DNA from: Rhizobium croatiense
GTDB lineage: Bacteria > Pseudomonadota > Alphaproteobacteria > Rhizobiales > Rhizobiaceae
Assembly (NCBI RefSeq): GCF_019793465.1
Contig: NZ_JAILYJ010000001.1
Coordinates: 124,001 to 188,000 of the forward strand
Length of the DNA stretch: 64,000 bases
Direction: 5' to 3'
The translations under genes and the position numbers were made by a program. Shown here piece by piece: positions 17,161 to 26,087 of this stretch. The notes under the pieces were generated by a model. The model was not told where the DNA came from. It saw only the letters and a list, made by a program, of their open reading frames with translations, and searched no databases. Within the stretch, counting starts at the first letter, position 1; each line of letters starts with the position of its first letter.

Positions 17161-18333
17161 ATGAATGCCGTTTCAACAGGCGCCCCGCAGCCGATCACCG
17201 ACAAGGAAGTGAACGCCGCGCTCGATCTCGCCGTCGCGCAGGTCAGGCGCAACCTTCCTCAGTTTACTTACGCTGCGCAGAACCATTCGAGCGTCAACAA
17301 TGTCTATCCCGCCGTTGCCAACGACCAGTGGACGGCCGGCTTCTGGCCGGGGGAGATGTGGCTCGCCTTCGAGCATAGCGGCGATCCGGTGTTCCGGCAT
17401 GCCGCGCAGATCCAGGTCCAGTCCTTCGTGCATCGGATCGTCAACCGCATCGAGACCGATCATCACGACATGGGCTTCCTGTATTCGCCCTCCTGCATCG
17501 CCGCCTGGAAACTCGTCGGCGACGAGGACGGCCGCAAGGCCGCGATCCTGGCCGCCGACCAGCTGATCGAGCGCTTTCAGCCGATCGGCCAGTTCATCCA
17601 GGCCTGGGGCCGCAAGGGCAGACCGGAAGAATACCGCTACATCATCGACTGCCTGCTGAACCTGCCGCTTCTCTATTGGGCAAGCCACGAGACGGGTGAT
17701 CCGAATTACCGCGAGATTGCGCTCACCCATGCCCGCACCACGCTCGCCAATTCGGTGCGGCCGGATGATTCCACCTATCACACTTTCTACATGGACCCGG
17801 TCACCGGCGCGCCGGTGCGCGGCGCTACCAAGCAGGGCTACAGGGACGACAGTTTCTGGGCGCGCGGGCAGGCCTGGGGCATCGCGGGCATGGCGCTCTC
17901 CTACCGCTATGAGCGGATCGAGGAATATCGCCAGACCTTCGATCGGCTGCTTGCCTTCTATCTCAACCGGCTGCCGGCCGACATGGTGCCTTATTGGGAT
18001 CTCGTCTTTTCGGATGGCGACGGCGAGCCGCGCGACAGCTCCTCGGCCTCGATCACCGCCTGCGGCCTGCTTGAAATGGCCGATCTCGTCGACGCCGACA
18101 CCGCCGAACGCTACCGCATGCTGGCGCGGCGCATGGTGAAGAGCCTTGCCGATCACTATGCGGTCAAGGACCCCGCAGTCTCCAACGGCCTGGTGCTGCA
18201 CGCCACCTATTCGAAGAAATCGCCCTTCAACACCTGCCGTGGCGAGGGCGTCGATGAGTGCGTCTCCTGGGGAGATTATTATTACATGGAAGCTTTGACG
18301 CGCCTTTCGCGCCGTTGGTCTTCCTATTGGTGA
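17161..18333 (+). CDS. Unsaturated glucuronyl/uronyl hydrolase, GH88
   Basis: 390 residues of an alpha6/alpha6-barrel hydrolase. The two aspartates used by GH88 are visible as Asp103 in HHDMGFLYSP and Asp163 in YIIDCLLNLPLL; the aromatic NDQWTAGFWPGEMW block and the C-terminal ECVSWGDYYYMEAL are also typical. GH88 enzymes remove the 4,5-unsaturated uronic acid that lyases leave at the non-reducing end. It stands inside the transporter operon and opposite a heparinase-like lyase, which fits sequential intracellular degradation of a uronic-acid oligosaccharide. No signal peptide is seen. Confidence 0.9.
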   Translation: MNAVSTGAPQPITDKEVNAALDLAVAQVRRNLPQFTYAAQNHSSVNNVYPAVANDQWTAGFWPGEMWLAFEHSGDPVFRHAAQIQVQSFVHRIVNRIETDHHDMGFLYSPSCIAAWKLVGDEDGRKAAILAADQLIERFQPIGQFIQAWGRKGRPEEYRYIIDCLLNLPLLYWASHETGDPNYREIALTHARTTLANSVRPDDSTYHTFYMDPVTGAPVRGATKQGYRDDSFWARGQAWGIAGMALSYRYERIEEYRQTFDRLLAFYLNRLPADMVPYWDLVFSDGDGEPRDSSSASITACGLLEMADLVDADTAERYRMLARRMVKSLADHYAVKDPAVSNGLVLHATYSKKSPFNTCRGEGVDECVSWGDYYYMEALTRLSRRWSSYW

Positions 18334-18348
18334 CGTCAGGAGAACCCG

Positions 18349-19458
18349 ATGGCCAGCATTTCGCTTAAAGAGCTGAACAAATCCTACGGCGCGCTCACGG
18401 TCGTCCACGATATCGATCTTGAGATCGCCGATAAGGAATTCATCATCCTGGTCGGCCCGTCCGGCTGCGGCAAGTCCACGACGCTCAGGATGATCGCCGG
18501 CCTCGAGGAGATCTCGGGCGGGGAGCTCCGGATCGGCGGCGACGTCATGAACGACGTCCCCTCCAAGGATCGGGACATCGCCATGGTCTTCCAGAACTAT
18601 GCGCTCTATCCGCATATGACCGTCTACAAGAACATGGCCTTCGGGCTGCAACTGCGCAAAGTGTCGCGCGATTTCATCGACAAACAGGTGCAGGACGCCG
18701 CCAAGATCCTCGACATCACCCATCTCCTGAACCGCAAGCCGAAGGCGCTTTCAGGCGGGCAGCGCCAGCGCGTGGCGCTCGGCCGCGCCATGGTGCGCAA
18801 CCCGGCCGTCTTCCTGCTCGACGAGCCGCTGTCCAATCTCGACGCCAAGCTGCGCGGCACGATGCGCTCAGAAATCACCAAGCTGCACAAGCGCCTCAAC
18901 GCCACCTTCATCTACGTCACTCACGACCAGGTGGAAGCCATGACGATGGCCGACCGCATCGTCGTCATGAAGGACGGCCATATCCAGCAGGTCGACACAC
19001 CGCAGAACCTCTACGACCGCCCCGTCAACATGTTCGTCGCCGGCTTCATCGGCGCGCCGCAGATGAACATGCTGCCCTCGATCATTCAGCGCCGGGGCGA
19101 GCGCTATGTCGCAATCTTCGATGGCCGGGAGCTGCCGCTGCCTGACCATTTCGACAAGAGCAGGATCGCGTCCTATGAGGGCCGCGAACTGGTGCTGGGC
19201 ATCCGCCCGGAGAACTTCCACGAACTCCCGCCGGCCGACATTCCGGCCGAGAACCTGGCCCCTGTGAAGGCGGTGGTGGAACTTGCCGAACCGATGGGCT
19301 CGGAAGTGCACCTGAACATGGTGGCCGGCGGGCGCAATCTCATCGCCCGCGTATCGCCGCGCTTCCGGCCCGATATCGGCGAGGAAGCGACACTCGTCGC
19401 CGACATGAGCAATGCGCAGCTGTTCGACAAGGAAACCGAACGATCGATTCTCTACTGA
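18349..19458 (+). CDS. Sugar ABC transporter ATP-binding protein (UgpC/MsmK-like)
   Basis: 369 residues. Walker A GPSGCGKST (residues 36-44), signature LSGGQRQRV from 134, Walker B VFLLDEP (about 154-160), then the C-terminal TOBE regulatory domain (LGIRPENF and the later beta-strands). It powers the two permeases encoded upstream. The position inside the operon, after GH88, shows that transport and hydrolysis are co-expressed. Confidence 0.92.
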   Translation: MASISLKELNKSYGALTVVHDIDLEIADKEFIILVGPSGCGKSTTLRMIAGLEEISGGELRIGGDVMNDVPSKDRDIAMVFQNYALYPHMTVYKNMAFGLQLRKVSRDFIDKQVQDAAKILDITHLLNRKPKALSGGQRQRVALGRAMVRNPAVFLLDEPLSNLDAKLRGTMRSEITKLHKRLNATFIYVTHDQVEAMTMADRIVVMKDGHIQQVDTPQNLYDRPVNMFVAGFIGAPQMNMLPSIIQRRGERYVAIFDGRELPLPDHFDKSRIASYEGRELVLGIRPENFHELPPADIPAENLAPVKAVVELAEPMGSEVHLNMVAGGRNLIARVSPRFRPDIGEEATLVADMSNAQLFDKETERSILY

Positions 19459-19476
19459 GCGCCTGGGGAGACGGCA

Positions 19477-20190
19477 ATGCAGTGGTTGCGGGACATGTGG
19501 ACGAAGGAGGGGCCGGGCATTCCGAAGGATGCGCCTGCGAAGACCGGCCTTGCCCTGTTCGCCGATATTCTCGCCCGCGAATGGTGGGAGATGGTCAAGC
19601 TCAACATTCTGTTCATCCTGGCCTCGCTCTTCGTGGTGACGCTGCCGGCAGCACTCGCCGCCATGGCCCGCGTCTCGGTCGCCTTCGTCGAAGATCGCAA
19701 CACCTATCTGCTGCGTGATTTCACCGACGCATTCCTGCGCTATTTCTGGCGCGCCACCGCCTGGGGCCTGGCATTGGCAGGCGCGCTTGCGATCGGCGTC
19801 CATGCGATCGTCACCTATGCCGCTGGCGCGCGTGACAATCTGATGCTCGCCGCACCGCTGGCGATCGCGCTCGTCGCGACCGCCTTCCTCGCCGTGCTCG
19901 CCTGCCATCTCATCGTGTTAATGGTAATGCGCGACCTGCCGGCGCTGCGGCTCCTTCGCCTCGCCGCGCTCGCCTCCGTCGCCCGCCCGCTGCCGGCGCT
20001 TGCCGCGCTCGCGGTCAACGCCACGCTGTGGCTGGCGCACATCCTCTTCTATCCGGTTTCCGTGTTCATGCCGGCGACCTTCAATTTTTCACTCGGAATG
20101 TTCGCCGTCGTATTCGGCGTCCATCGGACAGTGGTGTTGGTTCTGGACCTGCCAGAGGCAATGCGGCCGCACCGACACTTCATAAAATAA
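19477..20190 (+). CDS. DUF624 (YesL-like) membrane protein
   Basis: 237 residues with about five hydrophobic helices (for example LNILFILASLFVVTLPAAL, WGLALAGALAIGVHAIV, LMLAAPLAIALVATAFLAVL). The short N-terminal soluble part and the pattern match DUF624/YesL proteins, which occur in polysaccharide-utilisation operons such as B. subtilis yesLMNOPQ. Their molecular role is not established; a helper role in transport or sensing is a guess. Located between the ATPase and the binding protein of the same operon. Confidence 0.75.
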   Translation: MQWLRDMWTKEGPGIPKDAPAKTGLALFADILAREWWEMVKLNILFILASLFVVTLPAALAAMARVSVAFVEDRNTYLLRDFTDAFLRYFWRATAWGLALAGALAIGVHAIVTYAAGARDNLMLAAPLAIALVATAFLAVLACHLIVLMVMRDLPALRLLRLAALASVARPLPALAALAVNATLWLAHILFYPVSVFMPATFNFSLGMFAVVFGVHRTVVLVLDLPEAMRPHRHFIK

Positions 20191-20225
20191 CTGATCCAGA
20201 GACGATCCAGGGAAGGAGAACAGGA

Positions 20226-21500
20226 ATGTATTTGGACAAATTCGGGAGGGCGGTGAAACTTGCCGTGGCAGGTTTCACTCTGGCCGCGACGACGGCCGGC
20301 GCAGCGCTTGCTCAAGACGCCGTGACGCTCAAATGGGCGTTGTGGGACTGGGACAAGACCGCCTATTACAAGCCGCTGATCGAGGCCTATCAGGCTAAGC
20401 ATCCGAACGTGAAGTTCGAGCCGATGGATCTCGGCTCGCAGGACTACCAGCAGATGATTTCGACGCAGCTGACCGGCGGCTCGAAAGATATCGACATCGT
20501 CACCATCAAGGACGTGCCGGGCTATACCAATCTGGTGCGCGCCGGCAACATCGCCGATCTCAGCGGCTTCGTGAAGGATCAGAAGATCGATCCGGCGCCT
20601 TATGGCGGCCTGATCGAAGAGCTGACCATCGACGGCAAGATCTATTCGCTGCCGTTCCGCTCCGACTTCTGGATCGTTTATTACAACAAGGACATTTTCG
20701 ACAAGGCAGGCGTCCCCTACCCCACCAACGACATGACCTGGGCGCAGTTCGACGAGACCGCCGAGAAGCTCGCGGGCGGCATGGGCACCAACAAGACCTA
20801 TGGCGCACTGCTGCACACCTGGCGTTCGACCGTCCAGCTGCCCGGCATCCTCGACGGAAAACATACGCTGGTTGATGGCGACTACGCCTTCTTGAAGCCC
20901 TGGTACGAGCGCGCGCTCACCCTGCAGAAGGACGGCGCCATTCCCTCCTATGCCTTCCTGAAGACATCGAATACGCATTATTCGGCGCTCTTCTTCAACG
21001 GCACGATCGGCATGCTGCCGATGGGCACCTGGTTCGTCGGCACCCAGATCGCCAAGGTCAAGTCGGGTGAATCGAAGAGCAAGAACTGGGGCATCGTGAA
21101 GTTCCCGCATCCTGATGGTGTGGCCGCCGGCACGACGGCTGCGCAGATCTCGGGGCTCGCGGTCAATGCCAATTCCGCCCACAAGGATGCCGCGCTCGAT
21201 TTCATCAAGTTCGTCACCGGCCCGGAGGGCGCGGCCGTCATCGCCTCAACCGGCACCTTCCCGGCGCTGAAGACCGCCGATGTCAGCGCAAAGATCGCGT
21301 CGACGCCCGGTTTCCCGCAGGATGAGGCCAGCAAGGAAGCGCTGATACCGGCCAAAGCCTATCTGGAAATGGCCGTCAATCCGAACGCCGCGAAGATCGA
21401 GGTGGTGCTCAACCGCGCCCACGACGCGATCATGACCGACAACACCTCCGTCGATGACGGTCTGAAGGAAATGACTGAAGGCGTGAAAGCCATCAAGTAG
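20226..21500 (+). CDS. Sugar ABC transporter substrate-binding protein (family 1)
   Basis: 424 residues from the ATG at 20226, preceded by GGAAGGAGAACAGGA. A signal peptide (VKLAVAGFTLAATTAGAALA) ends near residue 29; the mature protein starts VTLKWALWDWDK. The family 1 features include IDIVTIKDVPGYTNLV and FRSDFWIVYYNKDIFDKAG. It should capture the oligosaccharide in the periplasm and deliver it to the permeases at 15367 and 16320. An earlier in-frame start (20028) lies inside the DUF624 gene and is rejected. Confidence 0.92.
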   Translation: MYLDKFGRAVKLAVAGFTLAATTAGAALAQDAVTLKWALWDWDKTAYYKPLIEAYQAKHPNVKFEPMDLGSQDYQQMISTQLTGGSKDIDIVTIKDVPGYTNLVRAGNIADLSGFVKDQKIDPAPYGGLIEELTIDGKIYSLPFRSDFWIVYYNKDIFDKAGVPYPTNDMTWAQFDETAEKLAGGMGTNKTYGALLHTWRSTVQLPGILDGKHTLVDGDYAFLKPWYERALTLQKDGAIPSYAFLKTSNTHYSALFFNGTIGMLPMGTWFVGTQIAKVKSGESKSKNWGIVKFPHPDGVAAGTTAAQISGLAVNANSAHKDAALDFIKFVTGPEGAAVIASTGTFPALKTADVSAKIASTPGFPQDEASKEALIPAKAYLEMAVNPNAAKIEVVLNRAHDAIMTDNTSVDDGLKEMTEGVKAIK

Positions 21501-21576
21501 CCTCACAAGATGTCGGCGGCCGCGGGTCAACATCGGCCCGCGGCCGAATTTGTTTTTACGAAATTCCGAGTTGACG

Positions 21577-23427
21577 ATGATCTACGATCCCACCAAGGCC
21601 AACCCGCTTTCCGGCAATCCGCTGACGACACGCGACGATCTGGCCAAGGCCGTCATCGACCTCTTCAAACCGCTTCTGCCCTATTTCTCCGAAGGCGGCG
21701 CACGTGTGCGCCTGGGCGCTGCTGGCGCGATCTTCGACCGGGCGGCAGCGGATCTGGAGGGATTTGCACGGCCGCTCTGGGGCATCGTTCCGCTCGCCGC
21801 CGGCGGCGGCCATTTTCCGCATTGGGATCTCTATCGGCAGGGGCTGGCAAACGGCACCAATCCCGATCATCCCGAATATTGGGGTGATCTCGCCGATCGC
21901 AACCAGCGGCTGGTCGAGCTTGCCGCCGTCGGCTTTGCGCTGGCGCTCGTGCCCGAACATATCTGGGAGCCGCTTGCTGACAACGAGAAGAAGACGGTCT
22001 CCGCCTATCTTGTCGCCGCGCGGAACCTGGAATTCATCGACAACAACTGGAAATTCTTCCGCGTCCTCATCGATCTCGGGCTGGAGCGTGTCGGTGTGGC
22101 GTTCGACCACGGCAAAACCGTCGCCTATCTCGACGAACTGGAAGCTTTCGATCTCGGCGACGGCTGGTATCGCGACGGGCCGGTCCGGCGGGTCGATCAC
22201 TACATCCCCTTCGCCATGCATTTCTACGGCCTGATCCACACCGTGCTGGCGCGCGGCGACGAGGCGCGCAAGGACCGCTTTCGCGATCGCGCCCGGACCT
22301 TCGCCGCGGATATCCGTCACTGGTTCGGCCCGGATGGCGCAGCCCTTGCCTTCGGCCGCAGCCAGACCTACCGCTTCGCCGCCGGCGGCTTCTGGGGTGC
22401 GCTCGCCTTTGCCGGCGTCGAGGCGCTGCCGTGGGCTGAGATCAAGGGCTATTACATGCGCCATATCCGCTGGTGGTCGGCGCTGCCGATCGCCGACCGC
22501 GATGGCGTTCTGTCCGTCGGCTATGGCTACCCGAACCTTCTGATGAGCGAGAGCTATAACTCTCCCGGCTCGCCCTATTGGGCGCTGAAATTCTTCTTGC
22601 CGCTTGCCCTTCCTGAAGATCACCCCTTCTGGGCCGCCGAAGAGGCGTCGCAGCCGGAATTCTCAGAGCCGGTGGTTTTGAAGCCGGCCGGCATGGTCGC
22701 CATGCATACGCCGGGAAATGTCGTCGTGCTCTCTTCCGGCCAGCAGCACGACAAGATGCGCGGTGCAAACGAGAAATATTCGAAATTCGCCTACTCCACC
22801 CGCTATGCCTTCAACATCGAGGCCGACGACCGGAACTTTGCCGCCGCCAGCTTCGACGGCATGCTCGGCCTTTCCGACGATGGGGTCCACTTCCGCATGC
22901 GGGAAACCCTCGAAGAAGCGCTGATAGCGGGCGACCGGCTCTTTTCGCGCTGGCGCCCCTGGCAGGACGTCAGCATCGAGACCTGGCTTCTTCCCGCAAA
23001 CCCCTGGCACATCCGCATTCACCGCATCGTCACACCGCGGGCGCTGAGCACCGTCGAAGGCGGCTTTGCGATCGAGCGTGCCGATTTTAATGTCGACCGA
23101 TCCGATGCAAGGGAAGGCAGGGCCGTCTGGTACGGCCAGACGGATGTCAGCGCCATCGTCGATCTGTCATCCCGTCCGAGGGCCGGTCACACGATGAGCC
23201 CGATCCCCAACACCAACCTCATCCGCGCCAAAACTCTGCTACCGCAATTGCGCGGCGAACTCGGCCCTGGAACCGCCGTGCTGGTCACCGCGGCTATGGC
23301 CCTGCCCAGCCGCGAGAACTGGGCCGAGGCGCTGGGCAATCCGCCGGCTAGACCGGACATTGACGAGCTGGAGCGGCACTTCCGTGAAAACGGCGTTTGC
23401 GTGCCGGCATTCGCCCTGAAGCTTTAG
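21577..23427 (+). CDS. DUF2264-family protein, probable polysaccharide-degradation enzyme
   Basis: About 616 residues from the ATG at 21577; a TTG at 21550 would add nine residues. Recognised by GRARPLWGIVPLAAGG-like DUF2264 features: FARPLWGIVPLAAGGG, YWGDLADRNQRLVELA, and NNWKFFRVLIDLGLE. The N-terminal half is helical and the C-terminal half beta-rich, a layout shared with heparinase-like and other toroid lyases/hydrolases. The family is common in rhizobial and Bacteroidetes sugar loci, but I know no firmly established reaction. Last gene of the operon, so it likely acts on the same uronic-acid oligosaccharide. Confidence 0.75.
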   Translation: MIYDPTKANPLSGNPLTTRDDLAKAVIDLFKPLLPYFSEGGARVRLGAAGAIFDRAAADLEGFARPLWGIVPLAAGGGHFPHWDLYRQGLANGTNPDHPEYWGDLADRNQRLVELAAVGFALALVPEHIWEPLADNEKKTVSAYLVAARNLEFIDNNWKFFRVLIDLGLERVGVAFDHGKTVAYLDELEAFDLGDGWYRDGPVRRVDHYIPFAMHFYGLIHTVLARGDEARKDRFRDRARTFAADIRHWFGPDGAALAFGRSQTYRFAAGGFWGALAFAGVEALPWAEIKGYYMRHIRWWSALPIADRDGVLSVGYGYPNLLMSESYNSPGSPYWALKFFLPLALPEDHPFWAAEEASQPEFSEPVVLKPAGMVAMHTPGNVVVLSSGQQHDKMRGANEKYSKFAYSTRYAFNIEADDRNFAAASFDGMLGLSDDGVHFRMRETLEEALIAGDRLFSRWRPWQDVSIETWLLPANPWHIRIHRIVTPRALSTVEGGFAIERADFNVDRSDAREGRAVWYGQTDVSAIVDLSSRPRAGHTMSPIPNTNLIRAKTLLPQLRGELGPGTAVLVTAAMALPSRENWAEALGNPPARPDIDELERHFRENGVCVPAFALKL

Positions 23428-23438
23428 GTTTGTATACC

Positions 23439-23481
23439 TGAAGCGCGAGGAGCGAATCTGAACGATCTCGACGCGCTTTAG
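23439..23481. repeat. Rhizobial intergenic palindrome (AAGCGCG...CGCGCTTTAG type)
   Basis: Imperfect inverted repeat CTGAAGCGCG...CGCGCTTTAG with inner GAGCGAATCTGAACGATCTC, between the converging DUF2264 gene and the sensor kinase. Its outer arms resemble the repeat at 37865-37908. Such short palindromes are frequent between rhizobial genes. Confidence 0.6.
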
Positions 23482-25847
23482 CCCGCCGCACGCAGCTCAT
23501 CGTACACCTCCGCGCCGATCGGGATCCTGAGGGTAAACATCGTGCCATTCCCGCGGCTGCTCGCCACCTCGATCGTGCCACCGTGAAGCTCGATGATCTG
23601 TTTGACGAGATTGAGGCCGATGCCGGTGCCGGCAATGCCTGTGGAGCTTCTGGCGCGGAAGTAGCGCTGGAACATTTTCGGGAGGTCGTCGGCGTCGATA
23701 CCGATGCCTTCGTCGCGCACGGTAATGCAGACGCTTTCTCCTTCCTGCCATCCTGTGACGTGGACGTTTGGAGAATCCGGCGCGTATTTGACGGCATTCG
23801 AGAAGAGGTTGCTGAAGACCTGATCGAGCGCGGGGCGATCGCCATAAATGGTCTGAGGAATCCGGTCGAGTTCGAGCAGAAAGCGATGGGACCGCCGAAT
23901 GCTTTCCTGACGCGCGCTGCAGGTTTCGATGATTTCGGCAATTGAGCACGGCTTGGGCACGATGGAGATCCGGCCATGATCCAACCGCCCGGCGGCAAGA
24001 ATGCTTTCCATCAGTTCGAGCATACGGGAAACCGAGCTGCGGATCTGGTCGGCCTTTTCGGCAAGGAATTCCGGCGTCGCCGCCTCCTTGCGCCGAATAA
24101 GCCGCTGCGCCGCGCCGTCTATCACCGCCAGCGGGGTGCGGAACTCATGCGACGCCATCGAGACGAACTGGCGCTGCAACTCGTTGATCTGCTTCTCCTG
24201 TTCGAGCATGCGTTCGAGTTCTTCCGCCTGCCGCGCCAGTTCGACAGTGCGGGAGCGCACCATCTCCTCAAGCGTATCGCGGTGCTGCAGCAATGCCTTT
24301 TCGGCACGCTTGGCCTCGGTGACGTCGACGACGGCCATCAGCGATGCCGCCTTGCCCTTGTAGTTCAAGCAGGTGGAATAAACGGTGACTTCAATGGCGC
24401 CGCCATCTCCCTTGAGGTGGCGGGAGGAGCAGGTCGTGGCGGCTGGATCCTCGGCGTCGAAGACGGCAGACGTTGCCCGTCCGGCGTCCTGCGGCGCCTG
24501 GATGTCACGCAGCGTCATGGTCAGGAACTGCTCCAGACGATAGCCATAGTGATCGATGGCAGCCTGGTTGACATGGAGGAACTTCAGGGTATCGCGGTCA
24601 TACACCCACATCGGCATCGGGTTGCCTTCGAACAGCAGCCTGAACGACGCCTCCTGCATCTTGAGATCGGTGATATCGACTCGGATGCCGACGCTGCCCC
24701 CTTCGGAGATCCGGCGTTCCTCGATCCGGATCCACCGGTTTCCGGGCAGACGCTGCTCGTGTTTGCTGGTGGGCTCGGCATGATGGGCCAGCCGCTCCTC
24801 AAGCCATTCCTCTTCGCGCCCGACCGCCTCCGGATACTGGCCGCGGTCGAGGCCCGCACGCAGGCGGTCTTTGAAGCGCATCCCTTTGACAAGCATATCG
24901 CCGCTTTCGGCGTAAAGCTGTTCGTATCGCCGGTTCCACAGGACGAAGCGGTCTTCGGCGTCGAACAGGACGAGGCCTTCCGGGACGACTTCGAAGGCTG
25001 CCAGAAGCCGGGCATGCGCCGCCCGCGCCTCCTGCTCGGCGCGTTCTGCCTGGGCGTGCGCCTCTGCGAGGGCTTTTTCCGCGAACCAGGCCTGTGTGAT
25101 ATCCTCATGGGTCGATACCCAGCCGCCCCCTGGTGTCCGCTGATGATAGCCGCGGATGATCTGGCCGGATTTGAGTTCCTTGATCCAATCCTGGGGCACG
25201 TCACCTATATTGGTCGCTTCGGCCCAGGCGAGATAGTCCGACGTGGAGGTGGCGGGAACGGCGCCGACCGCATGTCTAAGTTTCAGGATGTCTTCCAGGG
25301 ACTGCCCCGGATGGATGACGGCGGGATCGAGCCCGTAAACCTCAGCATAACGATTATTCGAAAGGAGCAGCCGGCCGCCCTCGTCAAACAGGCATACGCC
25401 CTGTCCCATGCTGGCAAGCGCGGTGTCGAGTTGCTCGTTGCGCCGCTGCAGTCGCGCCTGCGCCGCGCCGAGCTCGAGATGTCGCTTGATGCGGGCGACG
25501 AGCTCGGCGGCGGACACGCGGTTGGAGACACAATCCACCGCACCGGCGCCAAAGCCCGCAATCTTGCTTTGCTCGTCCTGCGGCGAGACCAGGATAATCA
25601 CAGGGATATCACGCGTTACGGCGTTTTCCTTGAGACGCCGGCAGTCTTCGAGACCGCGACCCTCCGACGATAGGGCGTCGAGCAGGATAAGGTTCGGTAA
25701 CGGCCGTTTGGCGACGCATTCGTGAAATTCATCTCGATCGACGTGAACGTTGAGCACGATATCGAGTTGATCAAGGCAATCGCCAAGTCCGGGCAGGCCC
25801 GTCAACGCACCATCCATTGCAGAGATAATGTGCAGCTCGTCGGACAA
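23478..25847 (-). CDS. Multi-PAS hybrid sensor kinase with N-terminal receiver
   Basis: 789-residue soluble kinase, probably starting at the TTG at 25847 with GGGGGAG seven bases before it. Order: receiver domain (1-125, Asp57 in ILLDALSSEG), three PAS domains (about 135-260, 280-395, 400-515), coiled coil (515-560), HisKA with His567 in FVSMASHEFRTPL, and HATPase with NLFSNAVKYA, DEGIGI and GTGIGLNLV. The receiver has only one Asp (12) in the first acidic site and Asn109-Arg110 where the conserved Lys-Pro should be, so phosphorylation may be altered. No membrane helix and no neighbouring response regulator: an orphan cytosolic sensor, perhaps for redox or energy signals. Confidence 0.88.
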   Translation of the reverse strand: MSDELHIISAMDGALTGLPGLGDCLDQLDIVLNVHVDRDEFHECVAKRPLPNLILLDALSSEGRGLEDCRRLKENAVTRDIPVIILVSPQDEQSKIAGFGAGAVDCVSNRVSAAELVARIKRHLELGAAQARLQRRNEQLDTALASMGQGVCLFDEGGRLLLSNNRYAEVYGLDPAVIHPGQSLEDILKLRHAVGAVPATSTSDYLAWAEATNIGDVPQDWIKELKSGQIIRGYHQRTPGGGWVSTHEDITQAWFAEKALAEAHAQAERAEQEARAAHARLLAAFEVVPEGLVLFDAEDRFVLWNRRYEQLYAESGDMLVKGMRFKDRLRAGLDRGQYPEAVGREEEWLEERLAHHAEPTSKHEQRLPGNRWIRIEERRISEGGSVGIRVDITDLKMQEASFRLLFEGNPMPMWVYDRDTLKFLHVNQAAIDHYGYRLEQFLTMTLRDIQAPQDAGRATSAVFDAEDPAATTCSSRHLKGDGGAIEVTVYSTCLNYKGKAASLMAVVDVTEAKRAEKALLQHRDTLEEMVRSRTVELARQAEELERMLEQEKQINELQRQFVSMASHEFRTPLAVIDGAAQRLIRRKEAATPEFLAEKADQIRSSVSRMLELMESILAAGRLDHGRISIVPKPCSIAEIIETCSARQESIRRSHRFLLELDRIPQTIYGDRPALDQVFSNLFSNAVKYAPDSPNVHVTGWQEGESVCITVRDEGIGIDADDLPKMFQRYFRARSSTGIAGTGIGLNLVKQIIELHGGTIEVASSRGNGTMFTLRIPIGAEVYDELRAAG

Positions 25848-26087
25848 GACTACTCCCCCGTTCGCCCAAGTAGCCGCGACTATAAGTCGTATGAGTTAAT
25901 AAGCGACTTACCGCTGGTCGTCTCGCTATCGCGGTCTGTTTCATCGTCAGGAAATGGTCAGCGGGTGGCTACTTCTTGAAATTCCGGAAGTTTAGCGCTT
26001 GCTCCGGTTGCATCGGCCCATCGATGCCATGACGGGAACACAGTATCTGCCGGTGCGTTCAGCAAAGCACCGGCTTCAGGAGTTCCC
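25848..26087. promoter_or_regulatory. Divergent intergenic region, sensor kinase / reductase
   Basis: 240 bases with no gene I can support. The stretch 25870-25945 is less GC-rich and likely holds the promoter of the sensor kinase, and the part before 26081 holds AGGAG for the reductase. No clear operator was found. Confidence 0.3.

Noticed and set aside
23976..25673. 565-residue plus-strand open frame
   Set aside because: Antisense to the sensor kinase; its sequence shows no domain and the kinase has all its motifs.
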